Assembly: GCA_036872755.1 (NCBI GenBank)
Contig: JAVHNS010000010.1
Location: forward strand, 744,001-808,000
Direction: 5' to 3'
Length of the DNA: 64,000 bases
Source: Orbilia blumenaviensis
Taxonomy: Eukaryota; Ascomycota; Orbiliomycetes; Orbiliales; Orbiliaceae
Under the pieces are notes generated by a model, which did no database searches, was not told where the DNA came from, and saw only the letters and a list, made by a program, of their open reading frames with translations. Every line of letters begins with the position of its first letter. Positions within the stretch are counted from its first letter, which is position 1. Positions 43,601 through 55,173 of this stretch are shown in pieces. The translations under genes were made by a program, and so were the position numbers.

Positions 43601-46550
43601 TATATGGTATGTCGACAGGCACTGCCCAGCCACAGCTTCCACTTTGGCTTAATACCGATATGTGGCCCTCAAAACCGACGGGGCTGCCGGTGGCGGATTT
43701 TATCATCTCCGCAGCACCATTACGCGGACCCAGCAAGAGCATCTTCCCGACGTTAGCTGAGGGTGATATTCATTACATTCCTACAGAGAAACATCAGCGA
43801 GCGGTAGGCTGCGATAAATCCCCTTTGGGAATCACGAGCCTCTCTTGATCTGCATCACGCCTTTTTTGGAACTGATGGTTCCCAAAAGGGGCCCATCCAA
43901 GAATCGCTGGAACTGGGGGAACGAAACATGTGTGGTACAGGGCGATTGATTGGCGGACATCCTCGACCGAACTTGACCGAAGCCCATCGTTCGATCTCAT
44001 GGTAAGTATTCCTTTTTTTTGTGTACCACCCCTTCTTTGTCTTGCGGCATGCGAAATTGGTTGTGCTGCTACCCGATGCACAACAGCCCATGGATTCGTT
44101 AACCATCTTTGGACGGCACTTGCCTCGTTAGTAAGAGGGAAGGATTTTCGATCTGAATTTATTCCCCCAGATCTTGCTTCCTGCAAAAGCCACCTTGAAA
44201 TGGTATAGTGCCATTATCCAGCGAATCATAGTGCATGACGAACCACCCTCCCTCACTAAGAAAAGGCTCCCTTAAATCCGCACAACGGTTCAACTTTCGT
44301 CCATTGTTAGAAAACCGTTGCTGATATATTCCCACACCTACTTAGAAACTATGAATGGTTAGATGATCCGTTGGACCAAATAATACGGCGACCTAAACCC
44401 GCCTGATCCACTTAACTCGGAAGAGATGCTAGTGATGCTTTGAGCGAAGAGCCGGCAGGACAAGGGTTTCGAGATGATGTTACCGTTCTGTGGAAGGGAA
44501 AGTGCGTCTCTGGAATATCCCGGGAAGAATTCCCCACCCCTTTCGCCTAAGGGGACCTTGAGATCAATGCTAAGAACTTACCCGCCAGATCAAAATCTCG
44601 GCGGAAACTGCCACTGCAGCACAGAAGCAAATGCACGCGAACCGTTTTTGCGCCCACCTGTTGGTACTTTACAAGCCGAAAACTGAGCGAGCAAGCAACA
44701 AACGGTTTTTCGTTGGACTTGTGGAGCAGTTTACAACCGAAGAATTCTGCATTGCAATTGGATGACGGACGAAGGACGATTAGAGGCCCTTGGTTGGTGA
44801 AATTCGAACTTCTACCCTTAACCTTGCAACATTGCAAGAGCATTCTTCACAACATTCGACAGAAAACTATAACGCGATTTTGGTGCCATATCGATATACG
44901 ACATACATATGTACCAAGGATACACTGTACGATCGCTCGCTTTATTTTGGGAGGCGTCACGTCTACATTCCAAGGGCACGGTTCACCACACCCATCGGCC
45001 GACTCACGTCAAAGACACAACAGATATTTGCAATACAACCAGCACCCAACAGAAACAATAACGTGGTTCGGGCTATTCTGTCTAACAATCGTTTCTGTCG
45101 ATCATACCTCCTGCGTCCCTACCGCCTCACAAGCGGTGCCCGGATAACCTTCTGTTTGAATCAGAACACCACCTTCGTCGACTTCTCTGGTTGCCAGTCG
45201 TACACCGGAGCTAGTCAAGAAAATTTGTGGATTCCCTGTTGCTTCGAAGTATCTGTTTGTTTCCTTGTTAGAGACATCTTTTTGCATTGCATTCCTGGTC
45301 TCTGCTGTTATTGGTGAAAGATTTCAGCTGGGCAGCCAACCTCTCAATCTATCCAGATTGTCATATCGAATCTCTTATTTTCTAAGCCTCTATCGTCGAC
45401 CCTAGTCCCCGGCCTGCAAACGAAATTAAGACAATTGTCGTCGTTTGTTCGAACCCCTCAGCTCTTCAACGCCGCCAATCTGGTTCATTCGTCTACAAGC
45501 TAAACTTCCTAGACAAACAGGACAAGCATATGCATCTATAGCAAAGCCTTTAATATATGGACAGTGCTTAAAACAACTTTAATTCCTTACTTTGCTCCTC
45601 TTTTTTTTTTTTTTCTTATTCTTTAGCTCCTTTAGCTCCTGGAGGGTGTGGCTTCGACGAACCCCCCCAAACAACATTTTGCCCCCAGGGCCACAGGACC
45701 GCACAGGCATGGGCGTGGACCTTGTAGTCTTGGATCGACAACCACCCTCCAAAAGACGGACGCCGAACAATCTTTTCCCTTGTACTCTCTCACTATTCTT
45801 CTGATCGACTTCCTTCTGCTAGAAACGGGGCGTCTTCCATTGCTTCTGTCTGTTCGTTCATATTGACATCAACTGCTATATTCTGAGGCTTCCGATCTCT
45901 TTCGATTGTTAGATTTTGTTTTTCTGCTTGTTGTGCAGTTTCGGAGATCTCTGGCCCTTTAACTGTTGTCTCGCATCGCTTCGGCACCAGGAACACCCAC
46001 ACTACCAGCCCGTTGGAAAACCACCCACACCAACTCGAAACCATAAAACAATCCCCAGACACACAAACTATTTTTCCTAACCAGCTAATAAGCTATTAAG
46101 GATCCCTTCGCACTCATTCTCGACGCTGCAGCCCGTTCGGAATTTACTTTTCTCGAACCCCAAACCACTGGATTTTTATATCATACAACTCACCCTATCA
46201 AAAATCAGATCCGCATTTCTCGAGCATACCAACCCCAATAGCTCACATTACAACCGCCACACAGTACATCAAGTACCTATTGATACACCTGTCAGAAATC
46301 GAATTCGCGAAGTCAAACACGTATATACATTTCCATTCACATACTCAACCTACGCTTCCAATTGTTATCCTTCCAACCTTAAATTTTCTTGCAAAACGAC
46401 AAGTCGATTAACGCTTAAGGAATTTTCCGATCAACACCTCAAACCTGGAAACAACAAAGTATCCAATACAGTCAGTCGACAAACTGACTAGAAGGACACC
46501 CTCTGCGGCAGGGTGAAAATTCAATTCGAACAAGGCGTATACCAGCAAAA
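40636..46550. other. Long gene-free stretch (5.9 kb)
   Basis: Divergent region between dps1 and the ubiquitin-like-domain gene. ORFs such as 41087-41545, 42312-42794 and 43462-43848 have no domain, no homologous flavour and overlap open frames on the other strand. The part from about 44800 to 46550 is C/A-rich with pyrimidine tracts (for example T14 at 45601-45614) and looks like a long promoter and leader of the downstream gene. No RNA gene is recognised. Confidence 0.45.
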
Positions 46551-48540
46551 ATGCTAGCTCATCGGAGCATAATGAACTTTTCGAGCGTCAATGCTGCAGA
46601 AAGTACAACGATTTTAGTTAGGCTTGAGCCGGATACGGTCACCTTAGATATACCGTTTAACAGAGTCACAACATGGAATGTAAGCTGGCCTTCTTTCTCT
46701 ACCATCATCAAACCCTTCCGGTTTCATAAAACACTGGCTATGATCCGCTCTGCCATGTTTGCTTTGGAGATATTGTGGAACCAATGACTGACGTATCACT
46801 TCTACCAGCGATTAATACAAACATTATTTGATATATATATGCGGAACAATCCTTGTTCACGCCATCTCACACTTGAGGATGCCCTGTATAGCATCAAAAT
46901 AAGGAACGATCGTACTAGAGGGATTATTCTCCCAGAACTTTGGCCGGATTTTATCAAACCACAAGTCAAAATCGCTGCAGAATTCCAGGAACCTTTCCTA
47001 TGTCCTCCATGGAACCCAAAGTACGAGACTGAAGTCAAGAGAGAGGAAGAAGATTTTGAAATGATGGAAGGAGTGGTATCATACGCAATTGAACCAAAAC
47101 TTGGGGGCTTCATCGAACCCGCAGACTGGAGGAAGCAAGCTAACCGACTGCTTGCGCCGCCACCATCAAAGGGAGATGATATTGGGCATATTGGCCTCCT
47201 ACCAGCTCTTACAAATATCCCGGCAGCACCCTTTACTTTCACACCTCCATTTACAAATTCTTGGGCTGCAATGGAGCATGAAAAGCCCCGCTTACGGCAC
47301 CATGTTAATGGCAGGGCGTCTCCGCTATCTTCCGATCTGTTTGCTGAGACAGTGCTTGCGCACCGCAGCGTATCCCAGGAACCTACAATAGACCCAATGG
47401 TTGAGAGGAGTGTATCCCCACCGCCTTCTATTCCGTTCCGAAATCCATTCCCGCAGTCGAATTTATCTGGCTCGCTTCCTGCCGCACCGGCCATTTTCCC
47501 ACAACGGTTTACACCTGTCAGACATATTCCAGCTTCTGATGCAAACTCGAGGACCCCCACACAGAGTCCCGAGTGTACCAACCGACCCGCCAAAGATGCA
47601 AATCCCAGACCCACGAAACGAAAGCGTGATGAAAGTGACAGGATAGGGTCATCGCCAATGGAAAGCTACATGGAGCCTCCTCGCAAGTCGAGATCTCCAT
47701 TTCGATGTTCTGATTCAAATGGGAGCATCTCAAGAGCACATTCTGTAGATACCGAGTCTGCCGGCCAACGGGGAAGCCATGCAATTTCAGTCCCCAGCCC
47801 AAGGGCAAACGACAATCTCTCTTCTAGAACTATAGTCCTTCACTCCAAAGTTCTCTTACTTGATTCAATCAACGCTGGAGAGATGGTCAAGGTTATCAAG
47901 ACGAAAGACAACGACGTAATCGTCATCCGAGACGATGAAGAACCAGAAGAATTTATGGAACGACGGCAGTCGACGGCCAGTTTAGTCTCACTACCGGGTC
48001 TTAAGGACAGAAAGGAAATCGGAACCGCAAAGACATCAAAGAAGCGGGCACACGAAGAAGCAAGCACAGAACTAGTTCGAATCTGGAGCGGTTGCGTCGA
48101 ACCTCCCGCTAAGGTATGATTCTTTTATATTCCATCATATTAACCTGAAGGCTAACAATGTGGTTACAGCGGACAAAAGCTAAGGCCTACGATAGACTTA
48201 CTGTCGACCAGAAGATCAAGATTTCGAAGTTCGTCAAAGAACAACATATTATTCGTATCGATCATTTTACAAATCCGGTCGTCCAGGAATGGAAAACACG
48301 AATCATTCCTGAAGCCGACCCGAAACAAACCGAGGTATGTATCTATCCACCCTTCCCCCCATAAAAAATACCTCAGCATATCACGTGGCTAACACATCCT
48401 CGTATCAGGAATATATTGAGGAAATTGCTTCGGGAGTGTACAGCGACAACATCAAGAAAAAGGAAGCTTATCGTTTGTTTATGGAGCACCACAACCACAG
48501 TCACAAGAGTTCCGACTCGCGTTCCAATAGCAAAGCATAA
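46551..48540 (+). CDS. Protein with probable ubiquitin-like (ULD-type) N-terminal domain
   Basis: Four exons: 46551-46679, 46809-48113, 48170-48334 and 48419-10 corrected to 48409-48540, giving 576 residues; each splice keeps phase 0. Joining exons 1 and 2 yields FNRVTTWNRLIQTLFDIYM and then RGIILPELWPDFIKPQVKI. This matches the pattern of fungal ubiquitin-like domains (CxTWxxMxxLIxxAF ... GxIILPxVWxxxVxPGxxI), here with the usual Cys replaced. The middle (about 150-330) is Pro/Ser-rich with basic stretches (RPTKRKRDE) that may be nuclear localisation signals. The C-terminal part (KVLLLDSINAGEMVKVIKT and DRLTVDQKIKISKFVKEQH) is folded-looking and Lys-rich but unrecognised. A regulatory nuclear protein is plausible but not demonstrated. 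ATG at 46551 is used; a second ATG seven codons later (46572) is possible. The upstream leader appears long. Confidence 0.72.
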
Positions 48541-48947
48541 AAATATACCTTCGAATGATCTCACGGCCTTTTCTTCAAACGCACATCACATGGTCCGTAG
48601 AACATACGAAACTTCACGGCCTAATTTCCCCACTCCTCCAAATTTACATCCTTAGCGAGGCATACGCATACGAAACCTTTCCCTTTCCCTTTGTTAAATG
48701 TATATATCTACCCTTTTTCATCTCCTTCCGGGATGCCGATGATACCCCTTCAGCAATGTCTCCGTTACTGTTTTCTCGTTTTGATTTCTGCCAGGTCACA
48801 CATCTTAAAAGCAGGGGGCGGATTTGGGTCGTACTTCGAGCTCACACTGGTTCACAGGTAACGTGTGGCGATTCGAGCAAGGCGTATACGTGTACAAAAA
48901 AGAACATAGCGACACTTTGTTTTTGATATATTCTGCCATACTACACC

Positions 48948-48973
48948 TTTTTTTTTTTTTTTTTTTTTTTTTT
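48948..48973 (+). repeat. Poly-T tract (26 T)
   Basis: Uninterrupted run of T about 410 bp beyond the stop of the ULD-type gene, followed by T/C-rich sequence. It could be in the 3' flank of that gene; length may be affected by sequencing. Confidence 0.85.
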
Positions 48974-49680
48974 CCTTTCCTTTTTCCTTTTGACAGCAGG
49001 AGTTTTGTTTTACCTTGTGATTGCCTCTTGGGTGGCGTTTTAATCTTTTTTGGGGGGGATTTTTTGTGTTGCCTGCCTACTTGGAATATGTTCAAAAAGG
49101 TACATCATTTACTAAATCTTTTATTTTCTTTCCGTTGGTATCTTTTGGGAGGGGTTTATTTTATTTTAGTTTTATCTCTTTGGCAGGCAATTAACGGCGT
49201 TCGTGTATGTATGTATACTGTCACATCTAATTCACCACATCCCCAAACTTTTACGGAAATTTACTATATGGCAAAAGGGGATTCCCGCATATATTACATA
49301 CGTTACTTGCATCCTAGGCCTATTCACGTTATTTTAGTTTCCGATCGATCTTAATATTCCGCACAGAAACAATATTTCATAAAAAGTGATAATCCAATAT
49401 AATATTACACCACGTGCATGGGGGTTAATCCTTCCTTTGGCAGATACCCCCGATCCACGTCCGCCCATTCTTCCCGTCCATCGAATAAAAAATATATATA
49501 TTAAAAAAAGATACTTTTTTTTTTTTTTCCCTCAAGGGAGAGGTTCAACGCGATAAAAGCTCACGCAATCGAATCTTGCATAATCATGCATGACTCGAAT
49601 CTATTCCCCTTAGAGCCATAGTCTAACCTACCATATTCCTTTCACCCCTCGCGTCCGGTGAAGGGGATAGTGGAGAGGCC

Positions 49681-49700
49681 AGAAAGAAAGAAAGAAAGAA
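49681..49700 (+). repeat. (AGAA)5 microsatellite
   Basis: Five perfect tetranucleotide units in noncoding sequence. Confidence 0.85.
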
Positions 49701-51866
49701 GGATGGAAGGGGTGGAAAGAGCGTGTCCCGTGTCGTGTGAACATGTTTTAGTCTAGCATGGGCATGATATTCTATGTACGATGGCATCAGTCAATATCTC
49801 AAATTAGGAATTTATAGCCGCGGAATGTACCTTGCTGGCAGGTATCAAAATATATATCAAATTTATGAAGTTATTTTTTTTTTTAAGTTACGGCGGATGT
49901 CTGGATGTATGTATGTGCGTATGTATGTAATTGACGTATCAATACTGATTCTAAGACGTCACAGTAAGGGCATGAGTACCCTGTTAGAGATGGTCTTATC
50001 CATGATTCCTGCATATATTGTTCTCGACGAATAGTTCTATCCACCCATTGGGTCACTTGAGGAAGATCTAAGGATAGGGATGCGCTTAAAAAAGGGCCTG
50101 CAGCGGAGGGACAAATTGCAGGGCAGGAGGATGATGACAAAGACAGACCCTGAGAGCTTGTGTAATCTGCGGGGGTATGATTAATCGATTACATGATCGG
50201 TACCCGCCTGACGGTGTATTAAAGGCTTGTGTGTGTGTGTCATGCGGTTGTGGGGGAAAGGAAAGGTCCCGTTTGGTCGTGATGAGGATACATTTTATTT
50301 TGGTGGTTTTGGAGGAGTATCGATTACGAGCTTCACGAACTCGAACCCTGATAAGGTTTTGTTATAGAGGGGGCTGGTTACACAGGAGGCGGGTGCAGGA
50401 CCGGTGGGCAAGGGAGTTATCTGTGGAAATGTTCGGTGTATTATGGGATTGGACGATTAAAGGCTGAAACGATCGAATCATCGATGGCAATGGAGGCTCA
50501 AATTTGAGGCGGGTAAAGGGAAGGGAAGTATCAAGGCCCGTTTCTGCCTGCATGTCCACACCTCCACCCGTCTTGAAGCGCTACCAGACTTTGGGTTGTG
50601 ATCTTTCCGACCCAATGAAGTTTGGGGAATTTTGCATCTTGACACGGCATGATGTTGAACCATCTCGCGCGGGGATAAAGTGCTTCTACAGCAAGCCCAT
50701 TGCCTTTCGCAAAAAGGGAAGGGCGAAGATAACCCTCGGCCTCAATTGAGAAAAGATCGGTCTCCAAGGGATTGATTCGGATCCTCTATTTGCCTAAGGT
50801 CGAGCATCGGCAAGCACAGGTTCCTGATCTATCAAATGGATACCGATGCTGGCGCCACATTGTGGGGAAAATGTACGTAAAGTTTTTGGGATATCATCGG
50901 GGCGACTAAAAATCCCACGATCCCAAGGGCCCTCAGTTTGTTTTGGGTTCATCAAGTGAGGGGTCGCTCCTTCGCCGACCTTCACCGATACACCGTGCGT
51001 GGAGTCGACTACTCAAATCGTGTCTAGCGTCTATCCCAAACTGTTCATCTCATCAATGATGCTTGCATGAGCTAACTACATCATGCATGAGATAGTCGAT
51101 GCATCAGATGCGTTCAAGATCTTGAACCTGATTTTCTCGAGATATTCTTTCGGCTAGCGCTGCAGCTGCCTCGAATCGCGCTACTTCTGAAGAATTATCA
51201 CCTGCAATTTGATGTTTCAATCTTTGGCATCAGTCTAATTTCCTTGCCCTCTCTAATGACTAAAAATAATGTTGGGGTTGATCCGTGCGTTATCATCAGA
51301 ATTTCGATGGCTACACGATCCGGACGTCAATATCCGTCCCGCAGATCGTAGGTTTCAACGATCTTTGGATCGAGGCGGGGTAGATGAACTCATTGGAGGA
51401 TCAACATGCCCTGGACTTCCCCCGTTCCGAAGAAAGGCTAGCTAGCTTGGGCACAGGCGAAGAAAGGAACAAACCGAATTCGTTCAGTTTTCCGAATGAG
51501 ACAACTAAAAAAAAAAAAGAGGGACGGGGAGCGCCTCTTCAAAAATGGTGAAAGCAAGAAGCCATGAGCATCTTACGTCGGACGGCACGCGGGAGGAATT
51601 CCAAAGATTTGAAGCAAAAAAAAAAAAGGCTTTAGTAGAGGGAGTTGCGCGCACGATTCATGACGGGAACGGTGAGAGTGAACGGCAGCGTGATACTAAC
51701 AACATGGGCCGGAGCTCGAACAGGCACCGCACTGACATTTCCATTTCCTTTCCATCAGCCCTTTTTTCTTTCGAAAATGTCATCGTGCATCCACGCGCCC
51801 TTAGCTAAGCTTGTGTCCTTACACAGTACAGAGCTTGGTTTCACCGTTAACCGTCAAGCTCTTCTT

Positions 51867-51868
<2 letters not shown>

Positions 51869-51899
<31 letters not shown>
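51869..51899 (+). repeat. Poly-T tract (31 T)
   Basis: Uninterrupted run of T in gene-free sequence. On the minus strand this is an A31 run that could mark the tail of a retroposed transcript, but I see no element body beside it. Confidence 0.85.
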
Positions 51900-51902
<3 letters not shown>

Positions 51903-52720
51903 GGGAGCGGTTTGTGCACCTCTCAACAGTTAAAATTGAACAACTGGCAAAGTATTCAAAAAGTGTGTTGGAGATTGATGGCTGAGGATTCCGGAATTGG
52001 TTTGCGATATGGCCACTAGTATAGAACAATGTTGGAGAACTGTTAGACATTGAGACATTTGTAGTCGGTTAATTAGTCGAATTCGCCAAATCCATTCCAT
52101 TGGGAATGTTAGGGGTCAGCGGTTTAGCTAAAGACGGGTCCCCATGTTTTACTGGCGATACATGTACGTAAACGTAGATATCACTTGTCTCGTAGGCCGG
52201 ATGCATGGTAGCGATATCAACTCACCCGCTAAAGGGAAGTTTCATTACAATTAGAAATCTTTAACCTTCATCAATTTTAAAATCCTCCTTTTAAACCAAC
52301 TTTCTAATATGGAAATCATTAAACTCAGGTTTTTGGCCGAAACCTGGTTCTTCAATATTGTGAATATTCTTTTTCGTGCTCCAGGAATACTGTAGGGTGA
52401 ATTTTTATGTTTCGATCAGGTAGGCAGATATGATTTCATTTCCCTTTAAAAAATCAATACGAGAGCGTACTCTAAAGCGCATTACGTCCACCAGATAATG
52501 AAGTGCCCAGTCTCAGGAGCGCCCCAGCCGAGTCCCAGCATGAACGTTGTGGAGGCTCCCGAGCTGGAAGAGCGTAACAGAATCCAACATAATCTAACAC
52601 GATATAGCACGCGGATATGTGCACATTTGACACCCAAGATCCCTTTCATTCTACTTCTAAGTTGTTTTTACGTTCGTGTTACGGCCTTCGGTTTCCCCAT
52701 AATAATAACAATTTTTTCAT

Positions 52721-52739
52721 CCCCCCCCCCCCCCCCCCC
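52721..52739 (+). repeat. Poly-C tract (19 C)
   Basis: Uninterrupted run of C, rare in fungal DNA. It sits in gene-free sequence after an AT-rich segment; a sequencing or assembly origin is possible. Confidence 0.85.
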
Positions 52740-53413
52740 ATTACCATTGCTATTATAATTATTTGCGCCGGCGTTGGCGTTTAGGTCGTCGCTCTTTAAG
52801 GCGGGGGTTTGGGCGTGTTCGTGTTATGGTTTTCGTCACTGCCGTCGTGCTCAGTAGGATCGAAGGGCGTGTTAGAGGCGTTGCCATGCGTTTTGATTGT
52901 TAAAAGGTACTTGAAGAGCCTCATAGTTCCTACGAAGGGTTTCATAAGAAGATATACGTATGATGCATCGATCAGAATGACAGAGCTAGAAATAGATGAT
53001 GTGTCAGAATGAACATGTCAGATTTGAAATTTTCTTATCAATGCGAATGGGGGTACATAAATCCTTGGATCTATATTTTACCACCTAAGCAAATAGCTAT
53101 TTGAGTAGGCGTGAAGACAGGGTCTTGATTTTCAGTCGAATATAACTCCGTAAATTCACTTCTATATACAAGCCTAGTCTCGTTTATGAGACCATACAAG
53201 TCCGTATTAGGGTCAATAACTGTCTTGAAGCAAGATTGGTTCTGAGCCAACTATGGCCTTCCGTCTGCTTTTCTATCCGCACACATGCAAACTCTCGTGT
53301 TCCCCCCCAAATAACATTTCCAGATATATTCCTTGTCCCGTACTCAACCCTTCCACACAAAGCGTATATATTGCTGCGTGGGTAAAATACATTCCATTTA
53401 AAAGTAATCAAGG

Positions 53414-53790
53414 TTATCCCTCTTTGCCACCAGCTTTGACTTCCTCCTGGGAAGCCCCCTTGGTTTCATAGCCAAAATTTGGTTTCTGGGCGTTCTTAAG
53501 ATCTGCTAGATCAAGTCTTTCTCCAGCTTCAAATTCTTCTTTTGTGGGGTCCTGGTAGCGACAGGCTTCTTGGTAGATTTGTCAAAATCATCATTCTCTG
53601 GATCCACTGAAGCCTTTGACACTTCAGTAACTTTTCCAGTGATAGTCTGAGCAGAGGCTTAGGGAGCCTTGGTAACAGCGACAACAGAATCCGAGCTGGT
53701 AGTGATGACGTATTTATTAGTGAGGTGGTAGCCTTTTGGTAACAGTAATTAGGGCGGCATTGGTGATAGCAACATTGACTTTTTGATGAA
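53414..53790 (-). pseudogene. Decayed coding fragment with internal stops and frameshift
   Basis: On the minus strand two frames read as hydrophilic protein in succession. One gives SSDSVVAVTKAP, a TAA stop (53659-53661), then TGKVTEVSKASVDPENDD and TKKPVATR. After a frame change near 53550 the other gives KEEFEAGERLDLADLKNAQ and NFGYETKGASQEEVKAGG, ending in TAA at 53414. More stops appear further upstream. No splice sites join the pieces neatly. The TAA codons could come from C-to-T changes of the kind made by repeat-induced point mutation, which is inference. The parent family is not recognised. A small spliced gene cannot be fully excluded. Confidence 0.4.
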
Positions 53791-55173
53791 AGACGCGGAA
53801 TTCCAATGTGGTTGGTTTTTTTATAATATTAAAGGCTAGGATTATCCATACCAGTATATACCTTAAGATCAGAGCATAATGTTATTTACAACCTCTATGC
53901 ATAGCGGCCCATACCGGAACCTATTTTAAAATATTCCCATTTTAAGCCCGGTACCGTTTTTTAGCTAATAAAATTACACTTTATAACTACAGGAAACTAG
54001 ATAAGCTATTACGGTATCATTACCTAGTATAAATATGATCTTTATTGTCTTAAAACTATCGGCCTTCCGCACCGGAAAAGGCTGGTCTGTTAAACAAAGC
54101 CAGGGCGCTGTTCTCTGTTGCAACTAAAATATATTAAAAGCACTTTAGGGTATTTTTGTACCTTAAACAGAAGTATTCTCATTGAAGTTCGGGGACTACG
54201 TAGCACGCCGTTGCAATATTCCGATTCCGGAAGGAATGAATTGGCGATTCGAAGGGTACCGTTCTCTAGTGCTGATCGGGGTGGGTGCCGTCTATAGACG
54301 AGTTATGTTGCAAGGCGCAAGGCACGAGGGGGAACAAAGTGAGACCAGAGAAACTTTCACGGCTAGGCACCGGGGATAAAGTATGGAGGCGGGGGAATTT
54401 GATTTTCCGGAACGAGGAGCAGATAGCATTGCATTGGTATGGGCCAGCCGGATGTGGAAGTCTAAGTGGGTTGTTGGATATTATGTCGGAAAGTGTGTTT
54501 AACGTGTTGTAATGTTAGTTGGTTGGAGGGTTCATTAATCGGTCAGTTGACGTTCACGGAATATGGGTTGGAAACTGGATGCGGCGGTATTTGGTGGCGA
54601 AAAGTCCTCTACCACGCTTTGTGAACTTACTAGACCGGGGCCGCGCCGACGAGTTTGGCTATAGAATACTGTTCGGGAAATGTTGCGTCTTGACAAAGTA
54701 ATACACTACGAGACTAGTAATACACGACGAATACAGTATAGCTCTTTCGAAACGCTGGAGATTTTAATATTAATCCAATCCATCTGCATTAATTCTATCT
54801 TACAGCTAAAGTATTACATAATATCAATCGCTCTAGCTAATAGAATCATCTGATGATTTCATGGACGAGAATCATCCGCACAAAAATCAAAGTGCATGTA
54901 AGCTTGAACATCAATGCGTAGAAATCTGCACGCATCTGAGAAACAAAATGCTAAGGTATCTACCATACCAAAAAAGACAGAAAGAACAACAAGAAATTTC
55001 TAGACAGGCTCAGTGCGATGATCCTCTTTTCATATACGAAAAGCGAAATATTAAAACAACGAATGCAAACCCCCCCTTTTTTTGCGTGGTCCACATGCGA
55101 ACAAGAACCAAAATGTCTTAAGGATAATTTTGCCCGAAATCATCCAGCCAAAAGACTATCGAGTATAGTTGGT

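Larger units (their letters stand above)
48541..55173. other. Longest gene-free stretch (6.6 kb), homopolymer-rich
   Basis: Convergent region between the ULD-type gene and the large repeat-protein gene. It contains unusually long T and C homopolymers (listed) and one decayed coding fragment at 53414-53790. The ORFs 50504-50749, 51645-52019 and 48824-49354 depend on homopolymers or lack any signature. The part 53830-54180 is strongly AT-rich. Confidence 0.5.

Noticed and set aside
43462..44208. Overlapping frames of 90-130 codons on both strands
   Set aside because: Several frames are open at once in G+C-richer noncoding sequence; none has motifs or splice sites.
45440..45465. GTTCGAACC, resembling a tRNA T-loop
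   Set aside because: No acceptor, D or anticodon stems can be drawn around it on either strand; similar isolated T-loop words elsewhere also failed.
46802..47614. 270-codon open frame on the minus strand
   Set aside because: Antisense to exon 2 of the ULD-type gene, which has splice-supported coding structure; no recognisable product.
48409..48540. Exon 4 of the ULD-type gene starting at 48419
   Set aside because: First count of the acceptor was off by ten bases; codon counting back from the stop places the exon start at 48409, which is the coordinate to use in that gene.
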